Below the pieces are notes generated by a model. That model was given only the letters and a program-made list of their open reading frames with translations, ran no database searches and was not told where the DNA came from. Source: Zobellia amurskyensis (lineage in GTDB: Bacteria; Bacteroidota; Bacteroidia; Flavobacteriales; Flavobacteriaceae). From it: 64,000 nucleotides of DNA. A program made the translations under genes and the position numbers. The stretch's first letter is position 1. Each line of letters starts with the position of its first letter. Shown here one piece after another: positions 1 through 8,487 of this stretch. The stretch spans positions 1 to 64,000 of the forward strand of contig NZ_RCNR01000004.1 in NCBI RefSeq assembly GCF_009725985.1, read 5' to 3'.

Positions 1-116
1 ATAAAACCCTCCCACATTTCCAGAACGGATGGGTCCATGGTAACCTCTTGCTCCGTTTTAGTTTCGCCTTTACAGCTGGCCAGAATCAGAAAGACGATTA
101 GGATGAGGTGTTTCAT
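1..116 (-). CDS. Lipoprotein, N-terminal fragment (cut by window edge)
   Basis: The ATG is at 116-114 and the frame stays open to base 1, giving the first 38 residues. The N-terminus is a hydrophobic signal (MKHLILIVFLILASC) ending in a lipobox with the lipidated cysteine at residue 15, followed by a polar KGETKTEQE linker. That is a typical Bacteroidota lipoprotein start. The functional domain lies outside the window, so no function can be assigned. Confidence 0.7.
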   Translation of the reverse strand, partial: MKHLILIVFLILASCKGETKTEQEVTMDPSVLEMWEGF

Positions 117-261
117 GGTTTTGGATGAATTTCTTGGAAATTGGGTTATTAGTATCACAGCTGATAGTTGTTATCAGGGTAAATATGTGATTAGTTATCG
201 TTCATCTTCAAGCTTAGGTTTATATCTAAACCGTATTATTTGTTTTTTAAAATAGGTGCTA

Positions 262-1146
262 TTATTTAAATTCCTCGTCAATTTCTATAAGCATTTCTCC
301 CAAGTCATTGAATTGATATTTTAGTGCATCAATCATTAATTCTAACTCCAATTTATCTTCGATTTTATTCTGAATAAGATCACGATTCAACCTTTCGAAC
401 AAATAATCGATTCTCTCTGTGGTAAACTCAATTCCTGATAGTGCCGTTAAAGTTGAATATCTTTCTATGATTCCTTTTTTAATATTATTATAAGTCTCTA
501 AAATGTGATTAAAATTAACTTCTGCTAAGTCATAATCACGATGAATATTTTCATAAAGTTTGGAAAATTTATAGCTCAATGTTCTAGGGATTAAATCAAT
601 AAGTTTCTCCGCTTTAAATTTATTTTTATGATTATCTAAATCAGATTTTAATCTATTCATTGTTTTGTTTAGAATTTTAATTAACAATTTGTTTTGTATA
701 TCAATACATGATAAAATGTTAATGTCGGCTATTTTAGCTTTTTCACCTGTTTTAGGGAAATAAGAAAACAATGTAAATCCTTCTTTTTTTACTGAATAAC
801 GGCCAATATGATGAAATGATTTTCCATTCATTCTATCTGTTGGATGTCCAATTGAATTATTTCGCTTCTCTCTAATTACGTATAATTCTGGATACTCTTC
901 TTTAAAATTTATATCTTTTTCGAATAAAGCTCTACTTAAATTTTTTAGAGAATCCTGTTGAAGGTTTAGTGCTTGTAGTATTCCGTAAATGTATAAATAT
1001 CCTTTTTCGTTTGTACTGAAGTCAGGTAGGTTAATGTAGTCATTTATTGCAATTTGTGAATCTTCTATCACATCCATTGAAGACCATAGTTTATTCCACT
1101 TAATTTTATCTTTAAAGAGTAACTCTTTTGCCAAGGATGGTTGCAT
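262..1146 (-). CDS. Hypothetical protein with a HEPN-like RN(x4)H motif
   Basis: The product has 294 residues, no signal peptide and no membrane segment, and appears almost wholly alpha-helical. Around residue 94 it reads REKRNNSIGHPTDR, an R-N-x4-H-P arrangement that resembles the catalytic motif of HEPN ribonucleases and HEPN-like proteins of defence and toxin systems. The family assignment is an inference from this one motif plus the helical character. The gene is very A+T rich, even for this genome, and stands alone between a lipoprotein gene and a 314-base intergenic stretch, so recent acquisition is possible. The ATG at 1146 is the only plausible long start. Confidence 0.6.
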   Translation of the reverse strand: MQPSLAKELLFKDKIKWNKLWSSMDVIEDSQIAINDYINLPDFSTNEKGYLYIYGILQALNLQQDSLKNLSRALFEKDINFKEEYPELYVIREKRNNSIGHPTDRMNGKSFHHIGRYSVKKEGFTLFSYFPKTGEKAKIADINILSCIDIQNKLLIKILNKTMNRLKSDLDNHKNKFKAEKLIDLIPRTLSYKFSKLYENIHRDYDLAEVNFNHILETYNNIKKGIIERYSTLTALSGIEFTTERIDYLFERLNRDLIQNKIEDKLELELMIDALKYQFNDLGEMLIEIDEEFK

Positions 1147-1241
1147 AAATCCCTAATTTCTTTAAAAATAGTTTCGATCATTTTTAGTTGCCAGTAAATT
1201 GTTGTGAGGGATTAATCATATTGATGATTTATTTTCGTCAT

Positions 1242-1271
1242 TGAAAAATACTAGAAATTTCTGACAACTTC
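1242..1271. repeat. 30-nt intergenic repeat, copy 1
   Basis: This stretch matches 6300-6329 at 28 of 30 positions. Its centre is the palindrome AGAAATTTCT. Each copy lies about 100 bases upstream of a minus-strand gene (262-1146 and 5503-6222). The rest of the 1147-1460 gap holds A+T-rich sequence in which I see no further gene or clear terminator. Confidence 0.5.
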
Positions 1272-1460
1272 GCTACGGCAATAAGTTTATCTACGAACAC
1301 ACAAAAGTCAACTATATTTTAAGTTCCGTTTTCTTCCCTACGCCAGGACTATTTTAAGGTTCTAAGGCTTATAGTCAACCTGTATTTTTTACGGTTTTTA
1401 TTTATAGTTATGAATGGAATAAATAATTACATTTACTCGACTTTTAACGTAAAATCTTAC

Positions 1461-2060
1461 ATGAAAAAACTAACTCTCTTTGTTATTGTTTGTGCCTTTT
1501 ATTCTTGTGGTAGTGCCAAATATGATTATTTTTTTGATACGGGAAAGGAGTTGGATTTCAGTACAGGAAAATGGATCATGAATAGAACCGTATCCAACTC
1601 AAAAAAGTTTGATACCCAATTGTATTACAACTCGGTTGAGGATTTCAAAAAAATACTGGGTGATTCATTAATTGAAATACATACGTTAAGAGCGTCAAAA
1701 TTAATAGCTCCTGAAATTAAGTTCAACTTATCGGACTTGGAGCTAAAGGAATTAAGGAAAGCTACGGATTGCGATTACATTATTAACATAGGAGGCAATG
1801 TAATTAGTGATGGTGCTGGCTCAATTGGCTTTGAAGGGGAGACCTCAAGCAACAGAGCTTCGGTATCCGTAGCAATTTATGATCTGAATTTGGGAGAACT
1901 TATTTCTTCTTCTCAAGTGTACGGAAAAACACTCCCCAACCAAGAGCCCATTTTTCCAGATGATAAAAGTGTACCTTCAATAAATCCCAGTCCACATATG
2001 ATTATGCTGAACGGAGCAAGGAAACTCATACATAAATATCAAAAAAATAGGCTCAATTAA
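1461..2060 (+). CDS. Uncharacterised lipoprotein
   Basis: The product has 199 residues when started at the second in-frame ATG (1461). I chose this over the upstream ATG at 1410 because only the shorter form opens with a proper lipoprotein signal (MKKLTLFVIVCAFYSCGS, lipobox cysteine at residue 16). The mature part has no domain I recognise. A stretch ending CDYIINIGGNVISDGAG followed by SVSVAIYDLNLGELISS looks like the beta-rich core of periplasmic lipoproteins that sense or bind at the envelope. It stands alone and converges on the DUF2490 gene. Confidence 0.7.
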   Translation: MKKLTLFVIVCAFYSCGSAKYDYFFDTGKELDFSTGKWIMNRTVSNSKKFDTQLYYNSVEDFKKILGDSLIEIHTLRASKLIAPEIKFNLSDLELKELRKATDCDYIINIGGNVISDGAGSIGFEGETSSNRASVSVAIYDLNLGELISSSQVYGKTLPNQEPIFPDDKSVPSINPSPHMIMLNGARKLIHKYQKNRLN

Positions 2061-2083
2061 ATATCCCGTTAGGAATCGTAATT

Positions 2084-2854
2084 CTAAATATGGAACGGGT
2101 TGTTAATCATAATGTCAAACGCAAGATAATGCACTGCTGTAATATTTTGTTTCCCGATAAGGTCGTTCATATAGCCCAAGTTAAAGGTGAATTTCTGCGA
2201 AGGGAGCGTCATGGAGTAATACAGACAGAACCGTATTTCCTGATATTCAAAAGCGCTCCAGCTGTCGCTTCGGGTAGTGGAAAACATAGCTTCTGCCGTT
2301 GTTGAAATTTTATGTGTTTCCAACGCATTCAGGTTAAAAGCAGCTTTTGCCCGAAAGCGAGAACGAAACTGGGTGTTTTTTGTAGCGGCGCTAAAATCCG
2401 GGTCGTAGAAAAACCGGAGTTCCGGACGATAACTAAATGAATAGTCCATTTTATTCAAAGAATTCATATAGGAAAACCTACCGTACACTCTTAATTCTTG
2501 CCGAGCCTTTGGGGTGTCCAAATCATAAGGAGAGGTGTCTTTATATTTGTTTTGCCAACGATAGCTCAAGGCACCGGAGTACGCCCAGTTTTTTCTGAAC
2601 CGGTTTGTTATTTCTTCGTTTACAACATAAATGGAGGCTTTTTCAAAAGGGTCGTACGCATCAGGGGTACTAATGCGCCCAAGTCCCAAATGGGTAGCGG
2701 AGGTAACGGTTTTTGTTTCATTGAGCTGTTGTTTCAAACCCACCGCAAACCAAGAGGCGGTATTGGCCTCGCCCAATCCCGGTGGGGAAAATTGGGCAAG
2801 GCAGTTTACATTGATAATTGTTCCTAATAGGATAGCTGACCAAATTTTCACCAT
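2084..2854 (-). CDS. DUF2490 family outer-membrane beta-barrel protein
   Basis: The product has 256 residues with an N-terminal signal (MVKIWSAILLGTIINVNCLAQ). The body is made of alternating amphipathic strands such as WAYSGALSYRWQNKY, FSYRPELRFFYDP and FRSRFRAKAAF, with aromatic belts, and ends in a hydrophobic strand. This fits the DUF2490 group of small predicted porin-like barrels of Bacteroidota, whose function is unknown. The start lies 12 bases after the stop of the PepSY-like gene, so the two are probably co-transcribed with the two-component system upstream. Confidence 0.75.
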   Translation of the reverse strand: MVKIWSAILLGTIINVNCLAQFSPPGLGEANTASWFAVGLKQQLNETKTVTSATHLGLGRISTPDAYDPFEKASIYVVNEEITNRFRKNWAYSGALSYRWQNKYKDTSPYDLDTPKARQELRVYGRFSYMNSLNKMDYSFSYRPELRFFYDPDFSAATKNTQFRSRFRAKAAFNLNALETHKISTTAEAMFSTTRSDSWSAFEYQEIRFCLYYSMTLPSQKFTFNLGYMNDLIGKQNITAVHYLAFDIMINNPFHI

Positions 2855-2866
2855 TTCTGAATGATT

Positions 2867-3313
2867 TTAGTCCTCTATTTTGCTAATAAGGGTTCCATCG
2901 GCATCAATAATGGCGTCCCAATCTTGCTTTGTAAAAGCATCCAGTTCTAATTTATAGACCACTTTTTGGTTATCCGTAATGCGTTCCAAATCATCTATGG
3001 AGTACCCTTTAAAATCGGTTTTTATCCTATCCTTAACGGCTTGGGGCAATTCGCTTTTGGCAATATCCTCTTTGTGTTTTACGACATCTCCTTCGGCATT
3101 GTACCATACGTCATGGTCCGTGTTCCAGCCCATTTCAAAATCAACATTATACAGGCTACCATCCATTTCCCATTCTATATCCGATGCGTTTGGAAATTGT
3201 TTGTTGAACTTGTTTACAATAATGGAGGGTACTTGATTTTGTGGGATGTCTTGAGCTTGTAAAATTGAACCCATAACTAATGCTACACCGATACTAAAAA
3301 TTTGTTTGTTCAT
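2867..3313 (-). CDS. PepSY-like periplasmic protein
   Basis: The product has 148 residues with a cleavable signal (MNKQIFSIGVALVMGSILQAQ). Two PepSY-like repeats follow: residues about 30-90 (FNKQFPNASDIEWEMDG, YNVDFEMG) and 95-148 (KTDFKGYSIDDLERI, VYKLELDAF). Proteins of this type are small secreted Bacteroidota proteins of the BLIP-like PepSY group. They often sit beside two-component systems and may be the sensed or regulated envelope component. It lies 66 bases downstream of the kinase on the same strand. Confidence 0.75.
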   Translation of the reverse strand: MNKQIFSIGVALVMGSILQAQDIPQNQVPSIIVNKFNKQFPNASDIEWEMDGSLYNVDFEMGWNTDHDVWYNAEGDVVKHKEDIAKSELPQAVKDRIKTDFKGYSIDDLERITDNQKVVYKLELDAFTKQDWDAIIDADGTLISKIED

Positions 3314-3379
3314 CTTATATCTTTTTTAGATTATAAGACAAAGGAAAGACCCGAATTTGGAAAGACTTGGGAAATGCTT

Positions 3380-4666
3380 TTATGCCGAAGGAAAATCGAT
3401 TTTAAAATTATGCAAACCATCGTGGAAAGCATAGGAAACCTGAAAACCGTATAGCACGGAAATAGCTTTTACAATGGCCAAGCCAAGCCCTGTTCCCTTA
3501 GCGTTGGAATTGGGTTTGTAGAAACGTGTAAAAATTAGATTTTCATCTAGCTTTTGGGGTTGGCCGGTATTACTTATGTTGATTGCCGTCTCTGTTATTT
3601 CTACAGATACATTTCCGTTGGCTATGTTATGGAAAATAGCATTTCTGAGTAAGTTAGAAACCATAACATTGGCCAGGGAAGCATCCATTTGTGCAGCTAA
3701 TTCCGCACTTTCGTTTATGGATAGGCTCACTCCTTTAAAAGATGCTATTTCCTCTAAATCGGTTACACAACTGCGTGCAATTTGGTTAAGGGATACGGTC
3801 TGGTTATCTAAAAACTGTTTGTTCTCTATTTTGGTTAAAAGCAATAACGATTTATTTAGGCGGACCAAACGTTCAATAATCTGCATGACTTCCGCAATGT
3901 TCTCGGCCTGCTCGTTTTGCAGGTTTCCGTTTTCAATCAGCAGTTCTAGTTTATTGGTGGCTATGGCCAAAGGCGTTTGCAGCTCGTGCGAGGCGTTGCC
4001 TATAAATTCCTTTTGGTGTTCGTAGGTTTGGGTAGCGTGCCGTAATAGGGCGTTTACCGCATTCTGTAAATCCGTGAATTCCTTGGTCTTGGTTTTTACT
4101 TGGGGAAGTACTTGGTTTTTTTCTAAGCGGAATTCCTTTAACTGGCTCAAGAAATCATAAAACGGTTTCCAGAGTTTTTTGAGCGCAAAGTTGTTGATGA
4201 ATATAATGCTGATGATCAACGTTAGGTACAACCAAATTACATCAGAAAGAAGCTCTTTTACCAGATCATCTTCTTCTACCATGGAGTTGGCCACTTTTAG
4301 CTCATAGTAGTTCCCGTCTAGCTCAAAAGCGGTAATTAGCATGCGTACAGGTTCGGGTTCGGGTGTTTCATCGTCTTTGTCCTGCATATTCAATACCGTG
4401 TCTAGATAGCGATCTTTTACGGAAAAGGCAGTCTGCTTGTCTATTTGACGAATAGCGAAGAAGCTTTCGTCAAAATAACTTTTGGTGAGTATGGTAGAAT
4501 CCTGTTGCGCATTACGTATAATGAGGCGCTTGGAGTTTTCCAATCCTTCGTCAATACTGCTTTTTATTTCATTGAATAGGCTGAAATAAAAAATGACCGC
4601 CCAGACCGTGATAACGGCCAAGATGGAAAGTGACAGGTATTTTACGGACTGGTTGAGTAGTTTCAT
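3380..4666 (-). CDS. Sensor histidine kinase
   Basis: The product has 428 residues. Membrane segments at about 8-30 and 142-162 enclose a periplasmic sensor of roughly 110 residues. The HisKA helix carries the phospho-acceptor His227 in GNASHELQTPLA. The HATPase domain shows the N box (NLLRNAIFHN) and the G box (GTGLGLAIV). The start overlaps the response-regulator stop by 4 bases (ATGA), so the pair is translationally coupled. The periplasmic ligand is unknown. The adjacent PepSY-like and DUF2490 genes suggest an envelope signal. Confidence 0.92.
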   Translation of the reverse strand: MKLLNQSVKYLSLSILAVITVWAVIFYFSLFNEIKSSIDEGLENSKRLIIRNAQQDSTILTKSYFDESFFAIRQIDKQTAFSVKDRYLDTVLNMQDKDDETPEPEPVRMLITAFELDGNYYELKVANSMVEEDDLVKELLSDVIWLYLTLIISIIFINNFALKKLWKPFYDFLSQLKEFRLEKNQVLPQVKTKTKEFTDLQNAVNALLRHATQTYEHQKEFIGNASHELQTPLAIATNKLELLIENGNLQNEQAENIAEVMQIIERLVRLNKSLLLLTKIENKQFLDNQTVSLNQIARSCVTDLEEIASFKGVSLSINESAELAAQMDASLANVMVSNLLRNAIFHNIANGNVSVEITETAINISNTGQPQKLDENLIFTRFYKPNSNAKGTGLGLAIVKAISVLYGFQVSYAFHDGLHNFKIDFPSA

Positions 4667-5340
4667 TTCTCTACCAATTTGTAGCCAATTCCGTAAACGG
4701 ATTCTATTTCTATATCCGCATGGGCGGATTGCAGTTTTTTTCTCAGGTTTTTAATTTGATAATAGACAAAGTCAAAATTATCCGCTTCATCGGAATTATC
4801 GCCCCAGACGTGCTCCGCCAATGCCGATTTTGTTACCAAGCGGTTTTTGTTGAGCAAAAAATAATTGAGAATATCAAACTCCTTTCGGTTTAGCGGAATG
4901 TTTTGGCGGTCTACCATAAACGTCCGTTCTTTTAGGTCTAACACACTATTGGCGATTTCAATAGTGTCTTTGCCATCTAATTTTTGCCTTCGTAGAACGG
5001 CTTTTACCCTAGCATTGAGTTCGGCCAGGTGAAAGGGCTTGGTAAGATAATCGTCCGCACCAAGTTCCAGTCCTTTAAGCTTGTCATCCAAAGAATCTTT
5101 AGCGGAGATGATAATGACGTTTTCGTTTTTACCTGCTTTTTTGAGTTCCGCCAGAATATTCAATCCATTGCCATTGGGCAGCATAATATCCAAGAGAATA
5201 CAATCGTACTCATAAATAAAGATCTTGTCTATGGCACTATGGTAATCGGAAGCTGTTTCAACAAGAAAATTCTCTTTTTCAAGTGATTCTTTAATGTTAC
5301 CGAGTAACTGGGGTTCGTCTTCTATGGCTAAAATTTTCAC
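4663..5340 (-). CDS. OmpR/PhoB-family response regulator
   Basis: The product has 225 residues. An N-terminal receiver domain has the acidic pair E7/D8, phospho-acceptor Asp51 (CILLDIMLP) and the conserved Lys in DYLTKPF near residue 101. A C-terminal winged helix (about 130-222) ends in VYGIGYKL, typical of OmpR-type DNA binding. It is first in a minus-strand run with the kinase, PepSY-like and DUF2490 genes and is the likely cognate partner of the kinase. Confidence 0.93.
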   Translation of the reverse strand: MKILAIEDEPQLLGNIKESLEKENFLVETASDYHSAIDKIFIYEYDCILLDIMLPNGNGLNILAELKKAGKNENVIIISAKDSLDDKLKGLELGADDYLTKPFHLAELNARVKAVLRRQKLDGKDTIEIANSVLDLKERTFMVDRQNIPLNRKEFDILNYFLLNKNRLVTKSALAEHVWGDNSDEADNFDFVYYQIKNLRKKLQSAHADIEIESVYGIGYKLVEK

Positions 5341-5502
5341 GCCATAAATTTAGTTTAAGATATTGGAAAGATTTGGGAATTGGAGGTTTTTATGATTCAC
5401 GCCTCCACGAAATTGCCAAGCTAAGTCAATGAAAACCGTTATCTAGGCAAAGCTGTTTTGGAATTAAAAAAAGCTCCGTAATGAGGCTTAGCTAATTGTA
5501 TT

Positions 5503-6222
5503 TTAAAACAACCCGAACAGTTTTTTCTTTTTGACTGTATTAGGTCTATCAATATGAAGAATATCTGTTACTTGAAACTTGTCAAACCCATCAAAAAGTG
5601 CTTCAACCCCTTTTTTCATCTTAAGATTTACTTCATCAGTATATATGGGAATCAACGAATAAAAATTAATTGATTTATTCTGAAGCTTTAACGTATGGAA
5701 ATTCTCTCCCAATACAATGGTCGGTAACAACATTATTGTATTTAAGTCCGTGTTCTCTGCAAAAGGTTCTGCGGGATTTCCATTGGGGATCGTGTGCCCA
5801 TAACTTAGCCAGGTGTTATACTCATGAGGAAATCTGGCAAGATATTTTAACCACCGTATGGGCCAATAATTTTTTTCATCTTTAAAGTCTTCATCGGATA
5901 TTTTCCATTCTTCGGGCAGACAGATACTCAGTTCGGCATAATCACAGCCTTCAACTCCATCAGGAGTGTTCATGGGCTTATCGCTCATTCCCGATGTGAC
6001 CAAGGTATGAAATGGCCTTTCCTTTGTTGGCTTCACCCAGTGTACATCAATATGTACCTGATCAGAAACTAGTTCATGGAACACCATGTGAATTTCACCA
6101 ATGTTTTTTTCGATATGATTTGATATTTCCTCTATTGATGGTTCTCCAGATGCGCCTTCAAATTTTTTTTTATCTGTTTCTTTATAGCGGTATATGGGTG
6201 AACCTGATTCTGATTTTTCCAT
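5503..6222 (-). CDS. SUFU (suppressor of fused) domain protein
   Basis: The product has 239 residues, is predicted cytosolic and has no signal peptide. Features of bacterial SUFU-domain proteins are visible: an HTLVTSGMS segment near residue 70, an ELSICLPEEW segment, the RWLKYLARFPHEYNTWLSYGHTIPNG block near 125-150, and a C-terminal FYSLIPIYTDEVNLKMKKG block. SUFU domains bind partner proteins in animals. In bacteria they occur in solitary proteins and in toxin-immunity settings. No toxin gene is visible next to it, so the role is open. The C-terminus is basic (KKKKLFGLF). Confidence 0.8.
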   Translation of the reverse strand: MEKSESGSPIYRYKETDKKKFEGASGEPSIEEISNHIEKNIGEIHMVFHELVSDQVHIDVHWVKPTKERPFHTLVTSGMSDKPMNTPDGVEGCDYAELSICLPEEWKISDEDFKDEKNYWPIRWLKYLARFPHEYNTWLSYGHTIPNGNPAEPFAENTDLNTIMLLPTIVLGENFHTLKLQNKSINFYSLIPIYTDEVNLKMKKGVEALFDGFDKFQVTDILHIDRPNTVKKKKLFGLF

Positions 6223-6299
6223 CTTTTTCCTAAACTAAATGCAACTTATTTATACAGGGGTAAACCACATTAATAAATACATTACAATGATTTGCTAAA

Positions 6300-6329
6300 T
6301 GAAAAATACGAGAAATTTCTGACAATTTC
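6300..6329. repeat. 30-nt intergenic repeat, copy 2
   Basis: This is the partner of 1242-1271 with two mismatches over 30 bases and the same central AGAAATTTCT palindrome. It sits about 80 bases upstream of the SUFU gene start. Confidence 0.5.
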
Positions 6330-6432
6330 AATTAGAGAGTTGTGTTCTCTTTTCTATAAAACTGTTATCCTGATAATTATCATAGTTTGGGTTACAGAGC
6401 ACTATTAAATTTGTGAAATAAATAATCGACCT

Positions 6433-6561
6433 ATGATTTCACAAAATTTACCTCTCGTTAATTATAGCAATGGCATTGTTATGATTGCCATTTTTGCTCT
6501 GGTATGTATTGCATTAGTGGTTATGCTCATACTATTTGTGAATAGTGGCAGAAAAAAATAA
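6433..6561 (+). CDS. Small single-pass membrane protein (42 aa)
   Basis: The ORF runs from ATG 6433 to TAA 6561. Its 42 residues have a polar N-terminus (MISQNLPLVNYSNG), about 24 continuous hydrophobic residues and a positive tail (NSGRKK), so it should insert with the C-terminus inside. A near-consensus -7 element TAAATTTG lies at 6406-6413, 20 bases before the ATG. I do not recognise the family. Small membrane proteins of this size are common companions of stress or envelope functions. It is real or spurious on coding grounds alone, and the promoter position raises my confidence. Confidence 0.5.
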   Translation: MISQNLPLVNYSNGIVMIAIFALVCIALVVMLILFVNSGRKK

Positions 6562-6801
6562 CCTGTATTCTGTTGATTTTGTGCGTTTAAGTTATTTTTT
6601 GTTGCGAATAAGACATAGTTAAAGCATATTTCTTGCAATTTTTGTAAATGTTAAGACAATCATAAAGTCTATGCGTTGTTTTTGCAAGTTATTACTTATA
6701 TTTAGTAGGAATTAGATTACAAGTTGATAGGCTGTTTAGGTTTATCAGTTTTCTAGTTCGGCTAAAACCACCAAATCTTTGTACCAACTGAAACCAAACT
6801 T

Positions 6802-6897
6802 ATGGATGCTATATGGATATATACCGCTCTCGTAATTACAATATTTAGTGTATGGTTGGTGTTCGTTTTCATTATGTATAGAAAGATGAACAAGTAA
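6802..6897 (+). CDS. Small single-pass membrane protein (31 aa)
   Basis: The ORF runs from ATG 6802 to TAA 6897. The 31 residues begin MDAIWIYTALVITIF and end FIMYRKMNK, so there is one hydrophobic helix and a short basic tail. It has the same layout as the 42-residue protein 240 bases upstream. Family unknown. The rest of the 6562-6801 interval holds A+T-rich sequence without a gene I can support. Confidence 0.4.
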   Translation: MDAIWIYTALVITIFSVWLVFVFIMYRKMNK

Positions 6898-6915
6898 TCA
6901 ACGCCTTTAAAGAAC

Positions 6916-8292
6916 CTATTCTTCACCCATTAATTGTACAATTTTATCCGGATTTTTACTCAGATAAGTTTTGATGATGCTTTCTGTTTCCAGCGTATTG
7001 TTTTGGGGAATTAGAAAAGTTTCCAATTCATGGTCTGCCGTTATAGTTTCTTGCCTGTCTATAAAACCATAACCAACATACGTACTATTTTTTACCAAGA
7101 CGAAGGCCTGCTCTTCCGCATTTCGACCTTTTTCCTTAATAACAAAATCTTCTTTTTGAGCCCTAATGTGTTGTAATGCCAGCTGTACTTTTTCATTATA
7201 TAAGTCAATATCCTCTTCTTCCCTACAGATACCATCGCAGGTTTCTATTCGGTAATGGGAACAGCTTTTTACGTTTTCCTGCAGGTGGCAATATTTGGGG
7301 CAAAGCCTAAAGCTTTTACAGATTTCCTCTATGAACAATCGGCAATCCGTAGGGCCATAGAGCGTTAATACGGAGTTGGGCGCCATTTTCAATTTATTAT
7401 AAGCCAGGTGCATGATGCCGTTACGGTCTTCATAGCTGAATATGCCATACGGCTGAATCTTTCTTTTTTGGGCACGGTTAAATTCCGGGTAATGGTGTTT
7501 TATGGCATTGGACTCCATCAAGAGTGCTAAAAGCTCGCTTCCCGAGAGTTCAAAATCTATATCTGCCGTTGCCTGACAGAGCGTTATTTCTTTGGTGGAC
7601 TTATCGTAAAAATGGCTTAGTACGCGTTTTTTAACGTTAATGGCCTTGCCTACGTAAATAATCTTTCCTTTTCCGTTCTTAAAGTAATACACACCGGGTG
7701 TTGACGGTAACTTTTCAAAAGCCTCCTTGGGCAATGCCGAAGGTAAAGTAGCTTCTTGCGAACGGGCATTTAAAAAGGATTTAAAGACTTGTTCGGCACC
7801 ATCTGCGCGCAATAGTTTTTTAAAAAGTAAGGTAGTGGCATGAGCATCTCCACGGGCACGGTGCCTATCCGTTAAAGGAATGTTTAACGAAGAGCATAAT
7901 TTTCCCAAACTATAGCTATGGTAGCCAGGCAACAGTTTACGGGATAAACGAACCGTACAGAGTTTCTTGCGAATAAAATCCAGCCCCAAAAGTTTCAGTT
8001 CATTTTTAATTACATTGTAATCAAAATTCACGCTGTGGGCTACAAAAATGGTGTTTTCGGTAATTTTTAGAATGTCATTCGCAATTTCGTCAAGTGTAGG
8101 AGCATCGCGAACCATATCATCATCAATTCCCGTTAAACGTGTAATGAAATAAGGGATTTCAGCTTGTGGATTCACCAAGGAGGTAAATTCGTCTACAATC
8201 TCATGGCCGTCAAATATGAATATGGAAATTTCGGTAATCTTATTACCCTTAATACCGTTGCCGGTAGTCTCTATGTCTACTATACTGTACAA
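6916..8292 (-). CDS. DEDDh 3'-5' exonuclease fused to a GIY-YIG nuclease domain
   Basis: The product has 458 residues. Residues 1-165 form a DnaQ-type exonuclease with Exo I (DIETTGNG), Exo II (HSVNFDYNVI) and Exo III (HRARGDAHATT). Residues about 190-280 form a UvrC/Cho-type GIY-YIG domain (PGVYYFKNGKGKIIYVGKAI). The C-terminal part has a cysteine-containing region (CPKYCHLQENVKSC). Such fusions are found in many Bacteroidota and are usually annotated as a polymerase III epsilon-like subunit. A role in excision-type DNA repair is inferred from the two nuclease modules. Monocistronic. Confidence 0.88.
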   Translation of the reverse strand: MYSIVDIETTGNGIKGNKITEISIFIFDGHEIVDEFTSLVNPQAEIPYFITRLTGIDDDMVRDAPTLDEIANDILKITENTIFVAHSVNFDYNVIKNELKLLGLDFIRKKLCTVRLSRKLLPGYHSYSLGKLCSSLNIPLTDRHRARGDAHATTLLFKKLLRADGAEQVFKSFLNARSQEATLPSALPKEAFEKLPSTPGVYYFKNGKGKIIYVGKAINVKKRVLSHFYDKSTKEITLCQATADIDFELSGSELLALLMESNAIKHHYPEFNRAQKRKIQPYGIFSYEDRNGIMHLAYNKLKMAPNSVLTLYGPTDCRLFIEEICKSFRLCPKYCHLQENVKSCSHYRIETCDGICREEEDIDLYNEKVQLALQHIRAQKEDFVIKEKGRNAEEQAFVLVKNSTYVGYGFIDRQETITADHELETFLIPQNNTLETESIIKTYLSKNPDKIVQLMGEE

Positions 8293-8487
8293 ATGTGAAT
8301 GTGGTGGAATTGGACTATAAAATTACGCAAACTTCTTTCGGCATTAAAAAGTTTAACGTTAGCGTCAAAAAAGGGTTAAAAACCAAACCGGAAATAGCAT
8401 AAAAACAAGAGTCATTTGGGTTAATCAAACATTGCATAAAGAACAATCTCCACTAGGTTTAAGATTATTTTTACCAAAACGATTCAT

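Noticed and set aside
37-255. 72-codon plus-strand ORF at the left edge
   Set aside because: It lies opposite the clear lipoprotein start at 116-1 and has no coding features of its own.
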